From: CAZNQW01 sp964575225
GTDB taxonomy: Bacteria; Chloroflexota; Anaerolineae; JAAYZQ01
Direction of reading: 5' to 3'
Length of the DNA stretch: 5,908 nucleotides
Assembly: GCA_964575225.1 (NCBI GenBank)
Contig: CAZNQW010000240.1
Coordinates: 1 to 5,908, forward strand
Shown here: positions 1-5,907 of the stretch, one piece after another
How the letters are laid out: the number at the start of each line of letters is the position of its first letter
Position numbering within the stretch: the first letter of the stretch is position 1
The notes under the pieces: model-generated
What the model was told of the DNA's origin: nothing
The model's input: only the letters and a program-made list of their open reading frames with translations
The model's database searches: none
Position numbers and translations under genes: made by a program

Positions 1-42
1 CCTGCCACTTGGATTCCCAGCAGGAGTAGGGGAGCCAAAAGT

Positions 43-71
43 TTGTCAGCCGCCTGGTCCTATGCTATACT
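43..71 (+). promoter_or_regulatory. sigma70-type promoter for tRNA-Arg and downstream genes
   Basis: A -35 box TTGTCA (43-48, five of six consensus bases) is followed after exactly 17 bp by a -10 box TATACT (66-71, five of six). A TGn extended -10 element lies at 63-65. The start of transcription would fall near 78, only about 3 nt before the mature tRNA 5' end, so RNase P would have almost no leader to remove. No other good promoter was seen before the three protein genes that follow, so this one probably serves them as well. Confidence 0.8.
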
Positions 72-80
72 GATGGGTGA

Positions 81-153
81 GCCCCTGTAGCTCAGAGGAT
101 AGAGCAGTGGTTTCCTAAACCATTGGTCGCAGGTTCGACTCCTGCCAGGGGTA
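81..153 (+). tRNA. tRNA-Arg, anticodon CCT
   Basis: The whole cloverleaf can be drawn by eye. The 7-bp acceptor stem is GCCCCTG with CAGGGGT (first pair G-U). The D stem is GCTC/GAGC. The anticodon stem is GTGGT/ACCAT around loop TTCCTAA, which puts anticodon CCT at 114-116. A 5-nt variable loop is followed by T stem GCAGG/CCTGC with loop TTCGACT, and the discriminator is A153. The 3' CCA is not encoded and must be added after transcription. It decodes AGG arginine codons. No U-rich terminator follows, so the primary transcript probably runs into the small gene starting at 211. A weak 5-bp hairpin (181-185 with 190-194) lies between the two. Confidence 0.96.
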
Positions 154-210
154 CTCGATGTGCTAGAGAACAGCGAAAGCAACGAACACTCGTTAAGGAG
201 AAAGAGATCT

Positions 211-375
211 ATGTCTCGACAACCGGTGCGTGACCTACGACGACGACAGCGACGAAGGCAAAAGGTGCGCAATCTGCGGGCCCGTTTGGAGAAAACCACC
301 AGTCCGCAGGAGCGCAGGCGCCTCATCGCCAAGATTCAGAAAATCAGTTACGACGCGCCTGTACCCGAAAAATAG
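211..375 (+). CDS. small arginine-rich basic protein (54 aa)
   Basis: The ATG at 211 is preceded by AAGGAG (195-200) with 10-nt spacing, which is why it is preferred over a GTG at 160 that lacks a ribosome binding site and touches the tRNA. Fourteen of 54 residues are arginine. They cluster as RRR at 10-12 and 14-16 and again at 35-37, and the middle part (about 7-45) looks helical and amphipathic, ending in IAKIQKIS. There is no signal peptide, cysteine pair or membrane segment. The shape resembles short basic helical proteins of unknown function annotated in planctomycetes and relatives (possibly DUF6800; from memory, not verified). Nucleic-acid or ribosome binding is a fair guess from charge only. 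It sits between a tRNA and an rRNA-methylase-like gene, probably on one transcript. Two of its arginines (R16 and R36) use AGG, the codon read by the adjacent tRNA. Confidence 0.72.
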   Translation: MSRQPVRDLRRRQRRRQKVRNLRARLEKTTSPQERRRLIAKIQKISYDAPVPEK

Positions 376-385
376 GTCCAAAGAG

Positions 386-424
386 GGTGCGCTGATCGGG
401 GCGCACCGCCGGAGGATCAGCGTG
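386..424 (+). promoter_or_regulatory. two mutually exclusive hairpins before the RsmI-like gene
   Basis: Hairpin A pairs GGTGCGC (386-392) with GCGCACC (401-407) across an 8-nt loop. Hairpin B pairs CGCTGATC (390-397) with GATCAGCG (415-422), and two G-U pairs can extend it to 388-424. The two share bases 390-392, so only one can form at a time. Hairpin B would take up the last G of a good Shine-Dalgarno sequence, GGAGG (411-415), and the GTG at 422. Hairpin A leaves both free. No U tract follows, so neither is an intrinsic terminator. The pairing is visible in the sequence; a regulatory role is inference. Confidence 0.4.
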
Positions 425-440
425 AATCCGAGCGCCGCGC

Positions 441-1328
441 TTGGCGCGTTCGGAACCTCCGACTATCCCTGTGAGCCTGGCAGTGGGCATATTGTACGTC
501 GTCGGCGCGCCGGCGGGCGATCTCGATGACCTGACGCACCGGGCTCGGCGCATCCTGGGTGAGGTAGCCCTCGTCGTTGCCGAGGATGTAAGCCTGGGCC
601 AAAAGCTCCTGGCCCGGCATGGGTTGACCACTCCTCTTTTCACCTTGCAGCCCTCGATCGGGGCAGAAGACCTGAACACCCTTCTCGATACTCTGGCCGA
701 CAGAGATGTCGCGCTCCTCACGTCTGGCTGGTCTGTGGGCCCCCTGCAAGTGAGCCAGCAGCTCATCCGTGCGGCTGTGGCGCGAGAGATTCGAGTGCTG
801 GCCGTTCCAGGACCTTCTTTTCCCATTGCCGCTCTTGTGATCTCGGGCCTGCCGGCTGACAGCTTTGTGTACCTCCACCGCTTGCCCCAAGAAGCCGAGG
901 TGCGGCGGGCATTGCTGCATGCCGTTTCGGACGAGCGACGAACCCTTGTTTTGCTCGACGCCCTCGACGGCCTGTCCGAGCTGTACCGTGCCCTTGGCGA
1001 CCGGGAGTTGGCCGTCGTTGCCTCCTTGGAGGAGAAGGGGGCCCAGGTGGCCTGGCGAGGGACCCTGCCCTTGGCCATTGAGGAATTTGCCGATAGGGTG
1101 ATTGACTGTCCTTGTGCTCTGGTTGTGGACGGCGCACCAGAAGCCGCTCGGTGGGACGAAGAAAAGGTCCGCCAGCAGATCCAGGCCCTGCTGAAGCGGG
1201 GCCACGGGGCCAAGGCGATCAGCCAGCAGTTGGCCGTGGAATCGGGCTGGCCCCGGCGCCAGATCTATCAACTCGCTCTGAGCGCCCGCAAGGACCCGCC
1301 AGATTCCACAAAGACCATCACCGGATAG
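441..1328 (+). CDS. divergent RsmI-family (tetrapyrrole-methylase fold) protein
   Basis: The protein is about 281-295 aa, the usual length of RsmI, which 2'-O-methylates C1402 of 16S rRNA using SAM. Family landmarks in order are the first strand and loop GILYVVGAPAGDLDDLT (16-32), AED (47-49), VPGPSFPIAALVISGLPAD (122-140), and a C-terminal RsmI-type helical domain (about 240-283) with GWPRRQIYQLAL. The catalytic and SAM-loop motifs are eroded. The usual SDAGTPGISDPG is TSGWSVGPLQVS (94-105), FYESPHRL is LLDALDGL (171-178), and the ELTKxHE region is SLEEKGAQV (195-203). The fold is therefore clear but the activity is doubtful. The start is uncertain: TTG 441 is the longest form, GTG 471 and GTG 483 are also in frame, and GTG 483 best matches the usual N-terminus. 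None has a good ribosome binding site. The gene ends 13 nt before manA, so the two are likely co-transcribed. Confidence 0.8.
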   Translation: MARSEPPTIPVSLAVGILYVVGAPAGDLDDLTHRARRILGEVALVVAEDVSLGQKLLARHGLTTPLFTLQPSIGAEDLNTLLDTLADRDVALLTSGWSVGPLQVSQQLIRAAVAREIRVLAVPGPSFPIAALVISGLPADSFVYLHRLPQEAEVRRALLHAVSDERRTLVLLDALDGLSELYRALGDRELAVVASLEEKGAQVAWRGTLPLAIEEFADRVIDCPCALVVDGAPEAARWDEEKVRQQIQALLKRGHGAKAISQQLAVESGWPRRQIYQLALSARKDPPDSTKTITG

Positions 1329-1341
1329 GAAGGATCGATCG

Positions 1342-2445
1342 ATGTCAAACTCAAATCAAAAGATCCTGGCGCCGCTCCGTTTCTCCCCACTGCCCAAAGA
1401 AAAGGTATGGGGTGGTCGCAAACTGGCCCAGTTCTGCGAACAGGATTTGCCGTCCGACCGGGCCATCGGCGAGATGTGGTGTGTATGGGATCATCTGTCC
1501 CCTGCCAACGACGCCTGGGCAGGCAAGACCCTCGCTGAATGGGTCCGCGAGGATCCCTTGCCCTTGCTTGGCTCGCGATTGGCCGAGGCAGGCCATGTCG
1601 ACTTTCCCCTGCTCATCAAGCTGATCGACGCTCAGCAGACCCTGTCGGTGCAGGTACACCCCGACGATGGCTATGCTCAAGAGCATGAAGGGGAGCCTTT
1701 TGGCAAGGCCGAAGTTTGGTACATTCTGAGTGTAGAACCCGGCGCCCGACTGATCCGGGGGTTAAAAGAACCCCTGGATCGCGCCGCTGTGCAAGAGGCC
1801 ATCGACGATGGAGTGCTGCAGGACTGGTTGGACTATGTGCCGGTGGCTCCAGGCGACGTGATCTATAACCCACCTGGGACCATCCACGCCCTGGGCGAGG
1901 GAATTTTGTTGTACGAACTGCAACAATCCTCCGATATCACCTATCGGTTGTACGACTGGGATCGGCAGGACCCCAATCGGCCCTTGCACATTGAAAAATC
2001 CCTCGATGTATCCCATCTCGAACCCTATCCCAAGCAAAAGATCCAGCCCATTGAGGTTCGGAAAGACAGCACGGTCCGCATCTATCTGTGCGCCTGCAAA
2101 CACTTTGCGGCCGAGCTGCTTCGGGTCGAGGACACCACCTTCGAGCGCCCGGCCGGAGAGTGTTTTCACGTGCTCACCGTTCTTTCGGGGAGCGGGACCG
2201 TACGCTATCCGGCAGCGCCGCTGGCAGGAGTGTCCCTGCGCCCTGGGAATTCGCTGCTGATCCCAGCGGGGATTCCGGTTTACACGATCCAGGCGGTTGA
2301 GCCCCTGACGTTGATCAAGGCCTACGTACCTCATCTCGAGACCGACATCGTGCAGCCGTTGCAGGCGGCGGGGATTTCGGAACCCCGAATTCTTCAGCTT
2401 GGAGGCGCATCGGGTCCCTCTGACCTGGCCCCTTACCTCCCTTGA
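1342..2445 (+). CDS. manA: mannose-6-phosphate isomerase, class I
   Basis: This is a cytoplasmic zinc enzyme that interconverts mannose 6-phosphate and fructose 6-phosphate, feeding mannose into glycolysis or supplying GDP-mannose for glycans. The 367-aa protein has the class I cupin pattern. LSVQVHPDD (101-109) supplies zinc ligands Q104 and H106, KAEVWYIL (122-129) supplies E124, and PPGTIHALGEG (177-187) supplies H182. The segment from Y191 to R208, which includes SSDITYRLYDWDR, carries the conserved active-site arginine (R202). A second cupin-like domain fills about 240-335, with a beta-rich segment ending in NSLLIPAGIPVYTI. The length is between the short Bacillus-type and the longer enterobacterial enzymes. 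The ATG is preceded by AGGAAGGA (1327-1334) at 7 nt, which overlaps the stop codon of the upstream methylase-like gene and suggests translational coupling. All expected zinc ligands are present, so activity is likely. Confidence 0.93.
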   Translation: MSNSNQKILAPLRFSPLPKEKVWGGRKLAQFCEQDLPSDRAIGEMWCVWDHLSPANDAWAGKTLAEWVREDPLPLLGSRLAEAGHVDFPLLIKLIDAQQTLSVQVHPDDGYAQEHEGEPFGKAEVWYILSVEPGARLIRGLKEPLDRAAVQEAIDDGVLQDWLDYVPVAPGDVIYNPPGTIHALGEGILLYELQQSSDITYRLYDWDRQDPNRPLHIEKSLDVSHLEPYPKQKIQPIEVRKDSTVRIYLCACKHFAAELLRVEDTTFERPAGECFHVLTVLSGSGTVRYPAAPLAGVSLRPGNSLLIPAGIPVYTIQAVEPLTLIKAYVPHLETDIVQPLQAAGISEPRILQLGGASGPSDLAPYLP

Positions 2446-2470
2446 GTTTAGCCCTTCGGGGTCATGGCGG

Positions 2471-2494
2471 GGCGTGCAACGGCTATTTGCACCC
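2471..2494. other. hairpin at the convergent gene ends
   Basis: GTGCAA (2474-2479) pairs with TTGCAC (2487-2492), and two more G-C pairs (2471-2472 with 2493-2494) form across a one-base bulge. The 7-nt loop contains the TAG stop of the minus-strand ABC-F gene. Only 37 bp separate the two convergent stop codons (2445 and 2483). A tiny CCC-TTCG-GGG hairpin at 2452-2461 lies beside it. No T tract follows on either strand, so this may slow polymerase or protect 3' ends but is not a convincing intrinsic terminator. Confidence 0.3.
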
Positions 2495-4159
2495 GCTCTC
2501 GTGCTCCAGGCGCGCCTTTTGGCGCGCATAGTAGGTATAGTCGCCCGGGTACTCGGTCAACTCGCCTTCTTCCAGCTCCACGATGCGCTCGACGACCCGA
2601 TCCAAAAAGTACCGGTCGTGAGAGATCACCAGAACTGTGCCCTCGAACTCGTCCAGGGCATTCTCCAGGACCTCGCAGGAGGGCAGGTCCAGGTTGTTGG
2701 TCGGTTCGTCCAACAGCAAAAAGTTGGCGTCCGAAAGCATCAGCTTGGCCAATTGCAGCCGGCTGCGCTCTCCACCCGACAGATCGCCCACCCGGTTGCG
2801 CACCCTCTGATACGGAAACAAGAAGCGCCCCAAAAAGCTCACGGCCTGCTGCTCGTACATCGGCTTGACCTGGCGGATCTCGTCGACGAGGGTTTTGGCC
2901 GGATCGAGGGTCTCGTGTTGCTGGGCATAGTAGCCGACACGTACGCTGGGGCCGATCTTGATCACGCCTTCGGTGGGTTCTTCCTCCCCCAGGATACAGC
3001 GAAACAGCACGCTCTTGCCTGCGCCATTGGGACCCAGCAAGCCCACCCGCTCGCCATGTCCGATGAGCAGATCCAGGTCGACCAGGACGATCTGCTCGTC
3101 CGGGCCCTCGCCGGGTTCCGCGGCAAAGACTTTGGTCAGGCCGGCAATATCCAACACCTTTTGCGAGCCGCGCCAGCCGCCCAGTTCCAAGGCCATCCGC
3201 CGTCTCTCTAGCGTGGGCCGTTCGATCTGATCCATCCGATCCAGCATCTTGCGGCGGCTCCGGGCCTGGCGCGCATGACGCTCGTTCACCACCAGATGGG
3301 CCCAATGCTCAAAACGGGTGATGGCTGCCTCGATGCGGGCGATCTCTTTCTGCTGGGCCTCGTACAACTGCTGTTGGCGAAGCAAGGCGAGTTGCTTCTC
3401 CACGGCATAGGCCGAGTAGTTGCCTTGGTAGACCGTCAGCCGGTGGTCTTCCACTTCGGCAATCGAGGTGACGCACCCATCCAGCAGATAGCGATCGTGG
3501 GAGACGATCACTACCGTGCCGCCAAAGCCTGCAATCAGGCGCTCCAGATACGCCTTGCCTTCCAGGTCCAAGTGATTGTCTGGCTCGTCCAGCAGTAATA
3601 GATCGGCGTCGACAGCGAGCAGTTTGGCCAGGCCTACCATCTTTCTCTGGCCGCCCGACAGAACGCTCACCGGAAGGTCAAAGGCCGATTCCTCCACCCC
3701 CAGCGTCCGCAGCGCTTCACGGGCCCGGCTGGAATAGCGATACCCGTCGAGCCGTTCGAACTCGGCCTGGGCCCGCGCCAGGGCAGAGAGGGTGCGCTCT
3801 GTGGCGGCCTGATCGTCGAGCAGGCCGGGATCGGCCAGACGTGCCTCAATGCGCCGCAATTCCGCCTCTGCACACACCAACTCCTTGGAGGCGCTGAGCA
3901 CCTCCTCCCACGCCGTTCGCGATGGGTCGAGGGCCGGCTCTTGCGCCAAATAGCCGATCCGCGCCTCTTTGTGTCGAAAGACCGAGCCCGAGTCGGGCGC
4001 TAATTCGCCGGCAATGATGCGCAGCAGGGTCGATTTCCCCGCGCCGTTGGGTCCCACCAGGCCCACCTTTTGCCCGGCCTGAATTTCCCACGACACGCCA
4101 TCCAGCACGGTCTGGCTGCCATAGGTGTGTACCAGATTGCCCAGATTTACAACGATCAC
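2483..4159 (-). CDS. ABC-F family ATPase (ribosome-acting, no membrane domain)
   Basis: The 558-aa protein has two fused ABC domains and no transmembrane segment, the layout of ABC-F factors that bind the ribosomal E site and act on translation or antibiotic protection. Domain 1 has Walker A GPNGAGKS (36-43), Q-loop Q73, LSGGQ (167-171), Walker B LLLLDEP (187-193) with E192, and H-loop H221. Domain 2 has Walker A (376-383), Q413, LSGGE (460-464), LLLDEPTNNLD (481-491) with E485, and H514. Between them is the helical P-site tRNA-interaction linker (about 250-325), rich in Q, R and E, with a short tip near NERHARQARSRRK. The tip is no longer than in housekeeping EttA or YfmR types, so the antibiotic class cannot be read from it. 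The first Walker B continues DNHLD instead of TNHLD. The GTG start is fixed by GGGAGG at 4172-4167, seven bases upstream. A leader with an apparent attenuator precedes it. Which ABC-F subfamily it belongs to, and whether it gives resistance, is unresolved. Confidence 0.93.
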   Translation of the reverse strand: MIVVNLGNLVHTYGSQTVLDGVSWEIQAGQKVGLVGPNGAGKSTLLRIIAGELAPDSGSVFRHKEARIGYLAQEPALDPSRTAWEEVLSASKELVCAEAELRRIEARLADPGLLDDQAATERTLSALARAQAEFERLDGYRYSSRAREALRTLGVEESAFDLPVSVLSGGQRKMVGLAKLLAVDADLLLLDEPDNHLDLEGKAYLERLIAGFGGTVVIVSHDRYLLDGCVTSIAEVEDHRLTVYQGNYSAYAVEKQLALLRQQQLYEAQQKEIARIEAAITRFEHWAHLVVNERHARQARSRRKMLDRMDQIERPTLERRRMALELGGWRGSQKVLDIAGLTKVFAAEPGEGPDEQIVLVDLDLLIGHGERVGLLGPNGAGKSVLFRCILGEEEPTEGVIKIGPSVRVGYYAQQHETLDPAKTLVDEIRQVKPMYEQQAVSFLGRFLFPYQRVRNRVGDLSGGERSRLQLAKLMLSDANFLLLDEPTNNLDLPSCEVLENALDEFEGTVLVISHDRYFLDRVVERIVELEEGELTEYPGDYTYYARQKARLEHESGCK

Positions 4160-4166
4160 TACCCTA

Positions 4167-4172
4167 CCTCCC
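4167..4172 (-). promoter_or_regulatory. ribosome binding site deciding the GTG start of the ABC-F gene
   Basis: On the minus strand GGGAGG lies 7 nt before GTG (4159-4157). No ATG is in frame nearby, and translation from this GTG begins directly with the first beta strand of the ABC domain, IVVNLGNLVHTYG. An 11-codon mini-ORF (ATG at 4199) ends on this site but lacks its own ribosome binding site. Confidence 0.75.
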
Positions 4173-4222
4173 TACCAGTCGGTGGGGGCTCGCTCGCATC
4201 GTCAGCGGATGGGATGTCGGTC

Positions 4223-4263
4223 AGAAAGAAAAAAAGGCCGCAGACGCGAGCGCGCCCACGGCC
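4223..4263 (-). terminator. intrinsic terminator inside the ABC-F leader (attenuator)
   Basis: Read on the minus strand, GGCCGTGGGCGC (4263-4252), loop GCTC (4251-4248) and GCGTCTGCGGCC (4247-4236) form a 12-bp stem with a tetraloop. The stem is followed at once by TTTTTTTCTTTCT (4235-4223). Three pairs are U-G or G-U in this RNA; in the opposite-strand RNA they would be C-A mismatches, so the hairpin is built for minus-strand transcription only. It lies 64 nt before the ABC-F start and downstream of that gene's promoter. Read-through would therefore be needed for expression, which is the hallmark of attenuation. No other minus-strand gene upstream needs a terminator here. Confidence 0.85.
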
Positions 4264-4328
4264 AAGTTACCATAATATTCAGCGTCAGGGCGCACCACTT
4301 TCCCATAGGTCAGCCGGGCAAGCGCCCT
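4249..4328 (-). promoter_or_regulatory. antiterminator / anti-antiterminator segments of the ABC-F leader
   Basis: Three segments of the minus-strand RNA compete. Segment 1 is AGGGCGC (4328-4322). Segment 2 is GGTGCGCCCT (4296-4287). Segment 3 is GGGCGCGCT (4257-4249), the 5' side and loop of the terminator. Segments 1 and 2 pair by 7 perfect base pairs. Segments 2 and 3 pair by 9 (six G-C in a row plus G-C and two wobbles), and doing so destroys the terminator stem. Segment 1 covers codons 17-19 of the leader ORF, and segment 2 covers codons 28-30 plus the first base of its stop. In this geometry a ribosome paused near codons 12-22 would hide segment 1 and favour antitermination, while one finishing at the stop would hide segment 2 and favour termination. 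The pairings are read from sequence; relative stabilities were not computed. Confidence 0.65.
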
Positions 4329-4377
4329 TGAAGCTGGGCAAATAGAGAAAACTACAGCCGACAAGAAAAAATATCAC
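4285..4377 (-). CDS. leader peptide ORF (30 aa) upstream of the ABC-F gene
   Basis: A GTG at 4377-4375 follows GAGGGAG (4393-4387) with 9-nt spacing and opens a 30-codon frame ending with TGA at 4287-4285, 22 nt before the terminator stem. The predicted start is about 25 nt after the likely transcription start. The peptide begins MIFFLVGCSFLYLP, strongly hydrophobic and aromatic. It then runs SFKGACPADLW and ends ESGAP. Such short hydrophobic leaders precede several antibiotic-inducible ABC-F genes (for example the MsrD leader). There the sequence of the nascent peptide, with the drug, stalls the ribosome. Resemblance here is in position and character only. The same frame is open far upstream, antisense to the MFS gene, but that part lies before the promoter and does not look protein-like. 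Its position across segments 1 and 2 of the leader is the best argument that it is translated. Confidence 0.6.
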   Translation of the reverse strand: MIFFLVGCSFLYLPSFKGACPADLWESGAP

Positions 4378-4408
4378 GTCCTTGATCTCCCTCTGAACTT
4401 CGTACCTC

Positions 4409-4437
4409 AGTATAGGGCAACCTGTCGGGACTGTCAA
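4409..4437 (-). promoter_or_regulatory. promoter for the leader ORF and ABC-F gene
   Basis: On the minus strand a perfect -35 TTGACA (4437-4432) is separated by exactly 17 bp from -10 TATACT (4414-4409, five of six). Transcription would begin near 4402, giving a leader of about 243 nt before the ABC-F GTG, long enough to hold the ORF and terminator described separately. There is no extended -10 TGn. Confidence 0.82.
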
Positions 4438-4497
4438 ATGTCTCGGCGAAAAAAGCGGGATGCAACCCAAGGGCAAGCGCACAACCCTCGGCGCCGG

Positions 4498-4526
4498 TTG
4501 CCAAGGTGGGCCGTGACTGCTATAAT
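4498..4526 (+). promoter_or_regulatory. promoter for the MFS transporter gene
   Basis: A -35 TTGCCA (4498-4503, five of six) and a perfect -10 TATAAT (4521-4526) are spaced by 17 bp, with a perfect TGn extended -10 at 4518-4520. Transcription should start at about 4532-4534, on or next to an ATG at 4534. It points away from the ABC-F promoter, with 60 bp between the two -35 boxes. GGTTGCC (4496-4502) overlaps this -35 and is the inverse of GGCAACC (4416-4422), which lies in the spacer of the opposite promoter. Confidence 0.85.
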
Positions 4527-4533
4527 GTCGCCG

Positions 4534-4587
4534 ATGTTTGCATTCCGGCGGCAGGACCTGCCGATGGGTTGTGGGGAGTACACATAG
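4534..4587 (+). CDS. possible leaderless mini-ORF (17 aa) before the MFS gene
   Basis: The ATG at 4534 coincides with the expected transcription start, so the mini-ORF could be translated leaderless. It encodes 17 residues, MFAFRRQDLPMGCGEYT, and stops with TAG at 4585-4587, in the same frame as the transporter and 9 nt before its ATG. The transporter ATG has no Shine-Dalgarno sequence at normal distance; GGGGAG at 4573-4578 is 18 nt away. Re-initiation after the mini-ORF is therefore an attractive way to translate the transporter. It may equally be chance: the frame is short and nothing in the peptide is recognisable. Confidence 0.35.
   Translation: MFAFRRQDLPMGCGEYT
4549..4563 (+). repeat. 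15-bp palindrome in the MFS 5' untranslated region
   Basis: CGGCAGG-A-CCTGCCG is a perfect inverted repeat with 7-bp arms and a single central base, centred about 23 bp downstream of the predicted transcription start. In DNA it has the form of a repressor operator. In RNA it can form a 5-bp stem with a 5-nt loop inside the mini-ORF. Its function is unknown. Confidence 0.5.
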
Positions 4588-4596
4588 ATTCCTGGT

Positions 4597-5907
<1,311 letters not shown>

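Noticed and set aside
1..42. Short inverted repeat CCTGC (1-5) / GCAGG (20-24) at the window edge
   Set aside because: It is a five-base match in GC-rich sequence with no associated gene or T tract in view, so it cannot be told from chance.
60..332. 90-codon minus-strand frame over the tRNA
   Set aside because: It is antisense to the tRNA and to the Arg-rich gene. Its tail, resembling spurious proteins often predicted opposite tRNAs (SRTCDQWFRKPLLYPLSYRG), is simply the tRNA complement.
344..1271. Two long minus-strand frames (289 and 284 codons) opposite the methylase-like gene
   Set aside because: They are shadows of a GC-rich gene: low-complexity R/S/P or Q/G/H composition, no family resemblance, while the plus strand has clear RsmI landmarks.
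2452..2494. Bidirectional terminator between manA and the ABC-F gene
   Set aside because: Small hairpins exist but neither strand has a T tract, so it is recorded only as a hairpin at low confidence.
2399..3211. 270-codon plus-strand frame opposite the ABC-F gene
   Set aside because: It is a reverse-complement shadow of the conserved ABC domain. It has no plausible start signal and lies antisense to Walker and signature motifs.
4164..4199. 11-codon minus-strand mini-ORF ending on the ABC-F ribosome binding site
   Set aside because: It has no ribosome binding site and no recognisable peptide. It could be coupled to the ABC-F start but is too short to support.
4202..4306. 34-codon minus-strand frame starting at ATG 4306 and crossing the terminator
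   Set aside because: There is no Shine-Dalgarno sequence, it overlaps the better leader ORF, and it would be translated through the terminator stem and T tract.
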